NCBI GenBank assembly: GCA_963797765.1
Contig: CAWCQU010000002.1
Location: forward strand, 1,240,001 to 1,304,000
Length of the DNA: 64,000 bases
DNA from: JBGPTK01 sp963797765
Lineage (GTDB): Bacteria; Acidobacteriota; Terriglobia; Acidiferrales; UBA7541
Direction: 5' to 3'
In this document: piece by piece, positions 41,025 through 49,596 of the stretch
Position numbering within the stretch: the stretch's first letter is position 1
How the letters are laid out: the number at the start of each line of letters is the position of its first letter
Translations under genes and position numbers: made by a program
Notes under the pieces: model-generated
Told to the model about the DNA's origin: nothing
Seen by the model: only the letters and a program-made list of their open reading frames with translations
Database searches by the model: none

Positions 41025-42332
41025 ATGCTTGCTAACGAACGATCGACCGGCGAAGGCTCCAGAGGATCTGCCACAAGTGTCGCAGTGAGCGATCCCATTC
41101 AAGTCGATCACAAATCCAAGCTGCGCCTCGAGGAATACAAATCTTGGGATGAATTGGCGCTCATTCGAAACGCCTGGGAAGGACTGTTAGCGGAAAGCCC
41201 TTCCCGAACGATCTTTTTGACTTGGGAATGGCTGAAGCCCTGGTGGGACGCGTTTGGCGAAGGCCGCCAAATCATAGCCCTGGCTGCGTGGGATGAAGAA
41301 GGAGGCCTCGCGGGGTTGGCTCTGCTGACTTCCGAACAGCGCCGGCTGGTAACAGGAATTACGTTGAAGACGCTCCGGCTGTTGGGAGACGGCAGCACGG
41401 ATTCCGACACGTTGGACTTCCTGGTCAGGGAAGGTTATGAGGGGCCATTCGCAAAGAGTGTGCTGGATTGGTGCACGCAGCATAAATCGGAGTGGGACAT
41501 TCTCGAGCGGAACACGGTACCTCAGACGTCCGTCGTCGCGCAGGAACTTCAAAACGAGTTTGCCCTCCGCGGCTGGGTGTGCTCCCAGCGCGAAAATGTG
41601 CATCAAATCGTCGCCCTGCCTCGCAAGTGGGAAGAATATTTAAATTCACTTTCCAAGAACATGCGCGCTTCGGTGAATTCCAAGATGCGCAGGCTGGAGA
41701 AACGCTATCAAGTGCAGCGGCGCAGGTGCGAATCTGTGGAAGAATTACCTGAATTCCTCGAACAGCTTTTCCGCATGCACGGGATGCGCTGGAAATTGCT
41801 GGGACAATCGGGAAGTTTTTTTCTACCGGCGCGCCGCCGGTTCTATTCGGAGATGGCGCGCGCATTCCTTGATCGTGGATGGCTTGACTTCTGGCTGCTC
41901 GAACTCAACGGAAAACCGGCGGCCGCCGAATTCGGTTTTCATTACGGAAAAACCTATTACTTCCTGCAGACCGGATTCGATCCCGCTTATTTTGCCGATA
42001 GCGTCGGATTCGTTTTGAAGGCGCAGATTTTCCGCGAGTTGATCGAACAGGGAATGGAATCTTACGATTTTCTCGGCGACGATGATCCTTACAAGCAGAG
42101 ATGGGCGCCGCAAACACATCGCACGCTTTTCAGGACTTTCGCGAGACCCGGGACTCGCGGATCCCTGTTCATCGGACTCACTCGCTCCGCCACACGCAGC
42201 AAGGCCTGGCTGCGCGCTCGTTTTCCGAAGCAGGCCTGGGAAACGCTCAGGGTCGGCTATCGCCGCCTTTTCAACAAGCAGCAAGGCGCTCCCAAGCACG
42301 GACTGGCTCCGAACCAGAGCAGCGAAGAATAA
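41025..42332 (+). CDS. CelD/BcsL-family GNAT acetyltransferase (FemAB-like)
   Basis: The 435-residue protein has two GNAT-like halves. The second carries YLNSLSKNMRASVNSKMRRLEKRYQV followed by FWLLELNGKPAAAEFGFHYGKTYYFLQTGFDPAYFADSVGFVLKAQIF, characteristic of Acetyltransf_6 (CelD/FemAB-like) proteins. YDFLGDDDPYKQRW is the usual ending motif. Members occur regularly in XrtA-type EPS loci and are thought to transfer acyl or aminoacyl groups during matrix synthesis. The substrate is unknown. The first 40 residues are variable and the start could be later. Confidence 0.88.
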   Translation: MLANERSTGEGSRGSATSVAVSDPIQVDHKSKLRLEEYKSWDELALIRNAWEGLLAESPSRTIFLTWEWLKPWWDAFGEGRQIIALAAWDEEGGLAGLALLTSEQRRLVTGITLKTLRLLGDGSTDSDTLDFLVREGYEGPFAKSVLDWCTQHKSEWDILERNTVPQTSVVAQELQNEFALRGWVCSQRENVHQIVALPRKWEEYLNSLSKNMRASVNSKMRRLEKRYQVQRRRCESVEELPEFLEQLFRMHGMRWKLLGQSGSFFLPARRRFYSEMARAFLDRGWLDFWLLELNGKPAAAEFGFHYGKTYYFLQTGFDPAYFADSVGFVLKAQIFRELIEQGMESYDFLGDDDPYKQRWAPQTHRTLFRTFARPGTRGSLFIGLTRSATRSKAWLRARFPKQAWETLRVGYRRLFNKQQGAPKHGLAPNQSSEE

Positions 42333-42464
42333 GTTCAACGGTATCCGCTAAACGGACCGGGCGGATCGCGGCTACGCCTGTGGCCAGAAATCAACGCGGC
42401 CGGGCGGGAAGTATGGCTGGCTGTTTGTAGAAAGCGCTCCCATGGGATTCGGGCCCGGCAGGGA

Positions 42465-42533
42465 ATGTTTTTCCACCGGGTGGGAAAAGTATTTCTCTCG
42501 GAGAGGTCTTTTCCCGGTGATTTTTCCGGGAAA
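42465..42533. promoter_or_regulatory. Complex inverted repeats upstream of the tripartite enzyme gene
   Basis: GGGAAAAG (42482-42489) and CTTTTCCC (42508-42515) are complementary half-sites 18 nt apart. The left one is followed by TATTTCT, close to the GATTTCA seen at 11743 and 27664. A second element TTTTTCCGGGAAA lies at 42521-42533. They sit 50-100 nt before a sigma-54 promoter candidate. No gene is present at 42333-42690. Confidence 0.6.
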
Positions 42534-42582
42534 GGTCCGAGAAATCACTCACTTTGCTGGAATGTAAGCACTCGGACGGGTT

Positions 42583-42598
42583 TGGCGAATTTATTGCA
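42583..42598 (+). promoter_or_regulatory. Sigma-54 promoter candidate TGGCGAATTTATTGCA
   Basis: TGGC and TTGCA at exact -24/-12 spacing, 92 nt before the GTG of the 966-residue protein and downstream of the inverted repeats at 42482-42533. Confidence 0.7.
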
Positions 42599-42690
42599 TA
42601 GAGTTGGGGTTTGACTTCTTGCGCCCGAAAATCCGGACGCGCTTCGCTGCATGGAATCGCTGCGTGGCAATTGCGTGACAGGAGAAGATC

Positions 42691-45591
42691 GTGAACTCGT
42701 CCATCAATGTTCTTCAATCGGATTACCAACCTCTGAAGCAGGTGCTGCTGGAAGAGGAGGCCGCCTTTTATAATGACTATTTCCCATGGGCGCTCAATGT
42801 GTTCCCGACCGTGCGCATTTCTTTCGATCGGCTGCGCCAGGAATTCGCCAAACTCGAGCATGCCGGAATCGCCTGGCAGCGCGAGGAAGCCATGCGCAAC
42901 ATCTTTCTACTCTCCTGCGCGATTACCGACATTGCGGATGATTATTTGATGGGCAGCGTGCATGACTTCTCCAAGGTGAGCAACGTTTTTCCCGTTTTCA
43001 ATCTTCCCATCGGGATTCTTCACAAATCGCTCGCGCTGAAGCGCAGGGTGCGGAATTGGAATCTTTCGCACTTGCACCAGTGGAGAAGCGGCTGGCGCAG
43101 CGCGGTGATTGATTTCCTCCGGGAATTCACTGCTGAGAATCGCAGCGCCAATCCGGCTCTACCCGATGTGAGGGACCGCTATCTCCGGTTGATGTCGGAG
43201 ACCCTTCCTGAAAAATTTCTGGATTCCTGGATCCGCAATGCGGCCGCGTTCCGCACGCAGGAATTGACCGCGGCCGATACTTTGCGGCTGGGCGACAAGT
43301 TTGCCGCGATGTTTCCGGATCGCGGGCGCGCCGTTCTGGTGGTCGGCTCGCGAACGGCGGGATCCTATTTCGCTCCGCTCCTGCATGCCTATCTTGCGAA
43401 TCTCGGTTATCAGGATGTCGCTTCGATGACGCTGCGCCCCAAGAAGGATGCCAGCCCTTCCGAACAAACTGAAATCCGCGAAGCCGCGAAAAAGAATGCC
43501 CTGACGCTGGTGATCGACGAACCGCCTAAATTCGGCAGCGCCCTGCTGAAGTGCGTGAATATTCTGGAGAAATATGGAACGAAGCGAAATTGCGTGGTTT
43601 CGCTTTTTCCCGTGCACCCCAACAACCGGGAATGGCGTGAAAACGAATTGTTCATGGCCATGTCGGCAATTCCCATGCTGGCCCTCGACCCCGAGGAATA
43701 TGAACGGTATCAATTATTGGATTCGCGCCACGCGGAACCGCTGCTTCGCGAATATTTTCAGAATCGCGGCTGGCAAGATGTTCAAATCGCGCCCAGCCGG
43801 GCCGCCGAGGAGATCCACGCTCAAATCGAAAGCACTTCGGAAAAGAAATTCCACGCGCGCTTGAAACGCTGCTATGAAGTGCACCTGCGGGATTCGGCCG
43901 GAAACACGGATTGCCGCTACGTGTTGGCCAAGGGCGTGGGCTTTGGATGGTACAGCTACCATGCGTTTCTGGCGGGCGAGCGTTTGGAAGGATTGGTTCC
44001 CTCCATCATCGGTATGCGCGACGGTATCCTTTATTCGGAATTCGTTCCGGGCGGTAACGCGAGTGCGTATCTCGCCGACCGGACCCAATTGACCCGGTTG
44101 CTTGCTTCCTACGTCGCCAAGCGCGTGGAAACTTTGACCGTGCCGGGAGACGCCACCCGGAAAATGTGCACCGGAATCGGCCACAACGGCTTCGAACACC
44201 TGGCCGATACTTTAAGCCGCGCGTATGGTTACAAAGCCACTGCCGGCCTGCGGCGCAATCGCATCCTTGCTGATCTCGGCAAGCTGGGAAATCCGCGCCC
44301 CACACTGATTGATTCCAGAATGCGTTTACTGGAGTGGGTGGATAACGGCAGCACGTTGATCAAGACGGATTACGAACAACACGGGCAAGGAAAAATTTGC
44401 TTAAACGTAAGCGATCCCGCTTACGATCTGGCCGATGCCACCCTGCACTTCCAGCTTTCGGAAGCGGAAGAAAATGATTTGCTCGAAACTTACGCCAGCC
44501 AAACCGGAGATTCCGGAATCAAGCAGCGCATTTTTCTTTACAAGCTGCTCGTCGGAACATTCAACATGGTCAACGCCGTGTTGAATCTGGAAGATCCCAA
44601 TCTTGCTTCCCGGCAACAGGAATTCAATCAGGATTATCTGGATGCCTGGCATTTTTCCATGATTCAAACGGCGCGATTCAGCGCGTCGCTGAGCAAGCGG
44701 CCCACCGAACGCACGTGGCGTTCCCCGTTGATCTTTCTGGACGTGGACGGCGTGGTGGACAAACAGATTTTCGGCTTTCCTTCCAACACTGCCGCCGGAA
44801 TTCAGGCAATCGGCCTGTTGAATTCCCACAACTCTCCGGTGGCGCTGAACACGGCGCGATCGCCCATGGAATTGCAGGAATATTGCCGCGCCTATGGCTT
44901 CCTCGGGGGAATCGGCGAATACGGCGCCTATGCCTGGGACGGAGTTTCGGGAGAAGAACGAGTCTTGATCAGCGACGAATGCCGCGAAGAAATCGAGCGG
45001 CTTCGCGAAGCGCTTTCAAGTATGCCCGGCGTGTTTCTGAACGACTGTTACAAGTATTCCATCAAGGCCTTCACCTATTCCGGCGGCCGCACCATTCCGC
45101 TGCCCCGGTTAATGGTTTCAGATTTGATGGAACGGCTCGGCGTGAAGCGCCTTTCCGTGCGCCCCACCTACACCGACACCTGCATCATTTCGAAAGAAGT
45201 GGATAAAGGCACCGGCATGAAGGCGCTGCTCGAAATGGTGGGCCTGGAAAGCGCCGAAACCATCGCCATTGGCGATACGGAACCTGATCTTGCCGCGTTC
45301 CGCGTGGCCACCCATAGTTTTGCTCCTTCCAACTGTACTTGCAAACTCGCGGCCCGTTCGATTGGCTGCAAAGTGGTTTCCGGCTCCTATGAAAATGGCT
45401 TGCTCCAGATCGTCCGTCAAATTCTGCATCCTGATGGAGAGCAGTGCGCGAAATGCAACCTGGATGTTGCCGCGCACGGCGAGTGGGACCAATTTATCTT
45501 GAATCTTCTGGCTGTCTCCGATCAAAGCTGGCCAAAACTCCTGGTGCGCACGATGATGCGCCCGGAGATCTTTAATTCCTTCGCCAAATAA
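42691..45591 (+). CDS. Tripartite protein: phosphoribosyltransferase-like, kinase-like and HAD phosphatase domains
   Basis: GTG at 42691 follows GGAG by 6 nt; the protein has 966 residues. Residues 1-200 are helical and unrecognised. About 212-312 looks like a phosphoribosyltransferase fold (AVLVVGSRTAGSYFAPL, LTLVIDEPPKFGSALL, VVSLFPVHP). About 385-640 resembles an aminoglycoside-kinase-like fold (YVLAKGVGFGWYSYHAFL, IKTDYEQHGQGK, NVSDPAYDLADA). About 678-912 is a Cof-type HAD phosphatase with DVDGV (684-688), Thr721, Lys839 and GDTEPD (861-866), all four motifs intact. CAKC at 919-922 follows. No signal peptide, so cytosolic. HAD is certain, the other two moderate. The combination suggests stepwise synthesis of a ribosyl- or nucleoside-like compound; this is inference. 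Confidence 0.8.
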   Translation: MNSSINVLQSDYQPLKQVLLEEEAAFYNDYFPWALNVFPTVRISFDRLRQEFAKLEHAGIAWQREEAMRNIFLLSCAITDIADDYLMGSVHDFSKVSNVFPVFNLPIGILHKSLALKRRVRNWNLSHLHQWRSGWRSAVIDFLREFTAENRSANPALPDVRDRYLRLMSETLPEKFLDSWIRNAAAFRTQELTAADTLRLGDKFAAMFPDRGRAVLVVGSRTAGSYFAPLLHAYLANLGYQDVASMTLRPKKDASPSEQTEIREAAKKNALTLVIDEPPKFGSALLKCVNILEKYGTKRNCVVSLFPVHPNNREWRENELFMAMSAIPMLALDPEEYERYQLLDSRHAEPLLREYFQNRGWQDVQIAPSRAAEEIHAQIESTSEKKFHARLKRCYEVHLRDSAGNTDCRYVLAKGVGFGWYSYHAFLAGERLEGLVPSIIGMRDGILYSEFVPGGNASAYLADRTQLTRLLASYVAKRVETLTVPGDATRKMCTGIGHNGFEHLADTLSRAYGYKATAGLRRNRILADLGKLGNPRPTLIDSRMRLLEWVDNGSTLIKTDYEQHGQGKICLNVSDPAYDLADATLHFQLSEAEENDLLETYASQTGDSGIKQRIFLYKLLVGTFNMVNAVLNLEDPNLASRQQEFNQDYLDAWHFSMIQTARFSASLSKRPTERTWRSPLIFLDVDGVVDKQIFGFPSNTAAGIQAIGLLNSHNSPVALNTARSPMELQEYCRAYGFLGGIGEYGAYAWDGVSGEERVLISDECREEIERLREALSSMPGVFLNDCYKYSIKAFTYSGGRTIPLPRLMVSDLMERLGVKRLSVRPTYTDTCIISKEVDKGTGMKALLEMVGLESAETIAIGDTEPDLAAFRVATHSFAPSNCTCKLAARSIGCKVVSGSYENGLLQIVRQILHPDGEQCAKCNLDVAAHGEWDQFILNLLAVSDQSWPKLLVRTMMRPEIFNSFAK

Positions 45592-45766
45592 GAACCTTCT
45601 TTCCGGTACAAACGGTTCGGCTGGGTATGTTTCCTTGAGCGGTTCGCACGGGCGGGGCGCAGCTAACAGTTTGCGGAAGAAGTCGCGAATTGCTCCGCGA
45701 TGGAATTGCTCTCCAGATCAGACATGGAGAAATTCCCCACTTCTCAAGCACTTGGGATCAACTCCG

Positions 45767-45792
45767 GATTCCTCACTTCGTTCGGAATGACA
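45767..45792 (+). repeat. Dispersed repeat, GGATTCCTC...TCGGAATGAC family
   Basis: GGATTCCTC followed by TTCGGAATGAC recurs at 23136-23170 (with a longer middle) and, in the opposite orientation and diverged, at 54216-54240. All copies are intergenic. The function is unknown. Confidence 0.5.
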
Positions 45793-46019
45793 CCTAAGTG
45801 CATTTCTCCGCAGCCTGTAAAGCCGGCCCCTGCACCTCTATGAATGCCGTAAGAAATAAGATCGACAAATAGCTGGACGAGCGCCTTCTATTGTTGTTTC
45901 ATCTCGTGAAATAGTTTTTCTTCCTCGCAATTCCGCATCACTCACCGTGAAAGTTTCCACCAGGTCACAAAATCCAGACAGTATTCTTCTGAACCAGTTC
46001 ATCGCTAATGTCCCACTTC

Positions 46020-46042
46020 AGGCCCATTTTATGGGCCTTTTT
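46020..46042 (+). terminator. Rho-independent terminator inside the lipoprotein leader
   Basis: AGGCCCAT and ATGGGCCT form an 8-bp stem with a 3-nt loop followed by TTTT. It lies 107 nt before the chosen start of the lipoprotein gene and inside the longer reading frame that opens at 46008, which argues against that start. It could end an upstream transcript or act as an attenuator. Confidence 0.65.
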
Positions 46043-46148
46043 GACACTTGTGTTCCGTTTTGGCCATCGGTACAGCAGTACTACCTGCTCCGAATTTGTT
46101 CTCGCCACCAGTGGTTACGCGACTCAGACCGCTACAGACTGCTCGCGG

Positions 46149-49100
46149 ATGATGAAAATGAACTCGTCAAATCAAACTCATTCAATCCCCGTCCCTTGCG
46201 AGTTTTCCAAGACAAAAACCTCTAACTCATTTCCAGTTTTGATATTTGCGCTGTTGCTTCTGGCCGCTGCCGGAATATCAGGATGCGGCTTGGCCGCCAC
46301 TACGGCCACGAGTGCCAACGGTCAGCTCGCGGCCACTCCAGGCTCTCTCACCTTTGGAAATGTGACGGTCAATTCGAACAGCGCCTCGAACGTGGTCTTG
46401 GAAAATATGGGCAGCACGGATTTGACGATTTCGCAGGCAACCGTCAAGGGCACTGGCTATTCGATCACCGGATTGACGGTCCCTTTCACGCTGAGCGCGG
46501 GAAATAGCAGCGTATTCACCGTAAGATTTGCTCCCACTGCCGGTGGGCCATCGAGCGGCTCGATTACAATCGGTGATGGCGGAGATATCTCCGTTACTAT
46601 CTCTCTTTCCGGTTCCGGCAGCACCGGCTCGCAATTGACGGCCACTCCTTCGCCCGTCGCGTTTGGCAACGTCACCCTGGGCGCCACAGGTTCGCAGACC
46701 GTAACCCTGAAAAATACCGGAAATGCGGCTCTGAATATCTCGTCTGCCACACTTACCGGCGCCGGATTCACCATGACGCCAGTGGCCACTCCGTTGAGTT
46801 TGGCAGTCAATCAGACCAGCACATTCACTGCGAAATTTACTCCCACCGTTCTGGGCGCCGTTTCAGGAAGCATTTCGATTGTCAGCGATGATCCTGCCTC
46901 TCCCACTTCCATCACTCTCAATGGAACAGGCGTGGCCGCAAGCACTCCGCCTCAATTGACTGTAACGCCTTCGCCCGTTGCGTTTGGCAGCGTGACGGTG
47001 GGCACAAACGGTTCAAAACTCGTCACATTTCAAAATAGCGGCGCTGGAACGCTCACCATCTCGAAGGTCACCGCCACCGGCGCCGGGTTTACCACCACCG
47101 GCCTGACGCTTCCGCTGAATTTAACGGGCGGTCAGAGCAGCTCTTTCGTGGCGGTCTGCGTTCCCGCATCCGCAGTTGCGATGAGCGGAAGCCTTTCGAT
47201 CACCAGCAATGCGGCAGGGTCTCCCGCGTCGGTTGCAATGACCGCCACCGGGGTGATGACGTCATCCCCGCAACTGACCATGTCTCCTTCGCCCGTCAAT
47301 TTCGGCAATGTCACCGTGAACACCACGGGCACGCAAACCGTCACTCTGAAAAATTCCGGCAGCGGAACGCTTACGGTTTCCGCCGGCAGCGTTTCCGGCG
47401 CGGGCTACACCATGACCGGTTTGACCACTCCGTTGAACCTGACGGCGAATCAGACCGGCACTTTCACAGTCAATTTCAAACCAACCTCGGCAACGGCTTT
47501 TTCCGGCACCCTCTCAATTACCAGCAATGCCGCTGGTTCACCCGCAACGATGTCGCTTTCCGGTACGGGCGTGGCGGCTCCGGCTCCTGTGCTCACGATT
47601 TCTCCTTCGCCCGTCGCGTTCGGCAACGTCACCGTCAATACCACCGGCTCGCAAACAGTCACTTTGAAGAATTCGGGTACCGGAACACTCACGGTTTCCG
47701 CCGCGGGCATTTCCGGCACTGGTTACACTATGACTGGCATGACCACCCCGTTAGATCTGACGGCGAATCAGACCAGCAGCTTCACGGTCAATTTCAAGCC
47801 AACCACGGCAGTGGCTTCGTCCGGCACCGTCTCGATCACTAGCAATGCACCAGGTTCGCCGACCGCGTTGTCGCTCACTGGCACTGGAGTCTCGGCGCCG
47901 GTTCCGCAGTTGACCGTCAGCCCATCGCCGGCTGCCTTCGGAAACGTTACGGTTGGATCCACGGGAACTCAAACCATCACTTTGCAGAATTCCGGAACCG
48001 GAACGCTCACCATCTCTGCTCTCTCCATTTCCGGCGCGGCCTTTACGATGAGCGCGGTTGCCACTCCCGTGAATTTGACCGCCAATCAAACCACCACATT
48101 CACCGCCAGCTTCAAGCCGACGACGGCGGCCGCAGCTTCTGGCAGCATAATCATCACCAGCAACGCAGCCGGCTCTCCCGCCACGCTTTCTCTGAACGGA
48201 ACGGGTGTGGCCGCACCGGCCCCTGTGGTCAATGCTTCGCCATCTCCGGTGGCCTTCGGGAATGTGACGGTGAATACCAGCAGCAGCCCGATCACCGTCA
48301 CTTTGAAGAACACGGGTAACGCGACTCTGACAATTTCTTCCGTGACGATCGCCGGCACTGGTTTCACTATGAGCGCACTCGCCACGCCGTTGAGCCTAAC
48401 CGCGAACCAGACCTCCACGTTCACCGCATCTCTGAAGCCCACGGCGGTGGGCGCGCAATCCGGCACCATCACCATCAATAGCAATGCCACACCCAGTGCG
48501 ATGCAACTATCGCTCACCGGAACCGGCGTCGCCGCTCCCGCGCCGAAGATTGTGGTCAATCCCACCAGCGCAGCTTTTGGCAATGTCACGACCGGGACCA
48601 CCAACTCTCAACAGATCCAGATCTCGAATACCGGAAACGCCACGTTGAACGTCAGCTTGTCCAGTTTCACCGGAGCCGGCGTCACGGTGAGTGGAATCAC
48701 CGGCACCGCCAGCAGCATTCCCGCCGGAGGCAGCGGCAATTTCAGCATCCAATTCGCTCCGACCGTGGCGGGACTGGTGAATGGCAACGTCGTGCTCGCC
48801 AGCAATGATCCCAACGCCGCCACTACCACGATTCCGGTGTCCGGCACCGGAGTAGCGCCTACTCTCACGCTCACACCCAGCCCGTCGAGCTTGACCTTTG
48901 GTTCCGTCGCAATTGGCGGCACCAAGCAACTCTCGGTCACTCTTACCAATTCGGGAAACGCGGATGTGAACATCACGGCTATCAATGTATCCGGAGCGGC
49001 GTTTGCTCAGACTGCCGGTTCCTCGGCGCCGCTTACGCTTACCCCTAGCCAAACTGCAACCGTCACGGTCACGTTCACGCCGGCCTCCGGCAGTGCCGCG

Positions 49101-49409
49101 AGCGGGAGTATTTCCGTCACCAGCAACGCGCCTGCTGTCACGGTAAACATGTCCGGCACTGGAACACATTCGGCGGTGGTGAGTTGGACGGCAAGCACCA
49201 GCACAGTCGTCGGCTACAACGTCTATCGTGGTTCAACCACTGGTGGGCCGTATACTTTACTCACGTCGTCTCCCGTGAATGCCCTTACCTTCACGGATTC
49301 CACAGTGGTGGCCGGCCAGACCTATTTCTATGTCGTGACCGCCGTGGATTCTGGCGGCAATGAAAGCGTCAACTCCAGCGAGGTTTCGGGGACGATTCCG
49401 ACCCCGTAG
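46149..49409 (+). CDS. Lipoprotein with nine choice-of-anchor D repeats and a C-terminal fibronectin III domain
   Basis: From ATG 46149 (46152 and 46158 are alternatives; no Shine-Dalgarno sequence) the protein has 1086 residues. The hydrophobic segment FPVLIFALLLLAAAGISGCG ends in a lipobox-like ISGC. Nine units of about 105 residues follow, each opening like QLTVTPSPVAFGNVTVGTTG and closing with SGTGVA, the ASPM-SPD2-hydin Ig type. The last about 80 residues form an FN3 domain (VGYNVYRGSTTGGPYTLL, YFYVVTAVDSGGNES). It is probably a long surface stalk or adhesin in the matrix. The repeats are similar also at DNA level, so copy number may vary between strains. Confidence 0.85.
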   Translation: MMKMNSSNQTHSIPVPCEFSKTKTSNSFPVLIFALLLLAAAGISGCGLAATTATSANGQLAATPGSLTFGNVTVNSNSASNVVLENMGSTDLTISQATVKGTGYSITGLTVPFTLSAGNSSVFTVRFAPTAGGPSSGSITIGDGGDISVTISLSGSGSTGSQLTATPSPVAFGNVTLGATGSQTVTLKNTGNAALNISSATLTGAGFTMTPVATPLSLAVNQTSTFTAKFTPTVLGAVSGSISIVSDDPASPTSITLNGTGVAASTPPQLTVTPSPVAFGSVTVGTNGSKLVTFQNSGAGTLTISKVTATGAGFTTTGLTLPLNLTGGQSSSFVAVCVPASAVAMSGSLSITSNAAGSPASVAMTATGVMTSSPQLTMSPSPVNFGNVTVNTTGTQTVTLKNSGSGTLTVSAGSVSGAGYTMTGLTTPLNLTANQTGTFTVNFKPTSATAFSGTLSITSNAAGSPATMSLSGTGVAAPAPVLTISPSPVAFGNVTVNTTGSQTVTLKNSGTGTLTVSAAGISGTGYTMTGMTTPLDLTANQTSSFTVNFKPTTAVASSGTVSITSNAPGSPTALSLTGTGVSAPVPQLTVSPSPAAFGNVTVGSTGTQTITLQNSGTGTLTISALSISGAAFTMSAVATPVNLTANQTTTFTASFKPTTAAAASGSIIITSNAAGSPATLSLNGTGVAAPAPVVNASPSPVAFGNVTVNTSSSPITVTLKNTGNATLTISSVTIAGTGFTMSALATPLSLTANQTSTFTASLKPTAVGAQSGTITINSNATPSAMQLSLTGTGVAAPAPKIVVNPTSAAFGNVTTGTTNSQQIQISNTGNATLNVSLSSFTGAGVTVSGITGTASSIPAGGSGNFSIQFAPTVAGLVNGNVVLASNDPNAATTTIPVSGTGVAPTLTLTPSPSSLTFGSVAIGGTKQLSVTLTNSGNADVNITAINVSGAAFAQTAGSSAPLTLTPSQTATVTVTFTPASGSAASGSISVTSNAPAVTVNMSGTGTHSAVVSWTASTSTVVGYNVYRGSTTGGPYTLLTSSPVNALTFTDSTVVAGQTYFYVVTAVDSGGNESVNSSEVSGTIPTP
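46320..49160 (+). repeat. Nine tandem coding repeats (about 315 bp each)
   Basis: Repeat units begin near 46320, 46632, 46954, 47270, 47589, 47907, 48225, 48546 and 48861. Units 2 to 7 are the most alike in DNA (TCGCCCGTCGCGTTTGGCAA-type openings). They encode the Ig-like domains of the lipoprotein. Confidence 0.8.
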
Positions 49410-49435
49410 CGAATTTACCCCACGTAAGGCCCACG

Positions 49436-49477
49436 CCGGTGCCGGCGCTCCCCCGTCGGCACCGGTTTCCTTTTTTT
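49436..49477 (+). terminator. Rho-independent terminator after the lipoprotein gene
   Basis: CCGGTGCCG and CGGCACCGG form a 9-bp stem, followed by TTTCC and seven T. Confidence 0.88.
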
Positions 49478-49596
49478 GGAAGCCAAACGTCCAACTAGTT
49501 TTACACATGTCGCGAATTGGTCCACGTTACCTTTCTGTATAGGGCCTGCGATGCGCGTGTTGCGGACGCCTCTTGTTTCCTGTAGCTTAAAATGAC

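Larger units (their letters stand above)
45592..46148. other. Intergenic region with dispersed repeat and symmetric element
   Basis: No gene was found. A dispersed-repeat copy lies at 45767-45792. GTGAAAGTTTCCAC at 45947-45960 resembles the EPS enhancer half-sites, but no correctly spaced sigma-54 promoter follows. An intrinsic terminator sits at 46020-46042. Confidence 0.45.

Noticed and set aside
46050..46150. Reverse strand resembles the 3' half of a c-di-GMP-I riboswitch (GGTAG...TACCGATGG)
   Set aside because: The 5' half with the conserved G-A-rich P2 loop is absent and no gene lies downstream in that orientation.
46320..49160. Regular repeats considered as a CRISPR-like array
   Set aside because: The period is about 315 bp, the frame is continuously open and the units encode Ig domains.
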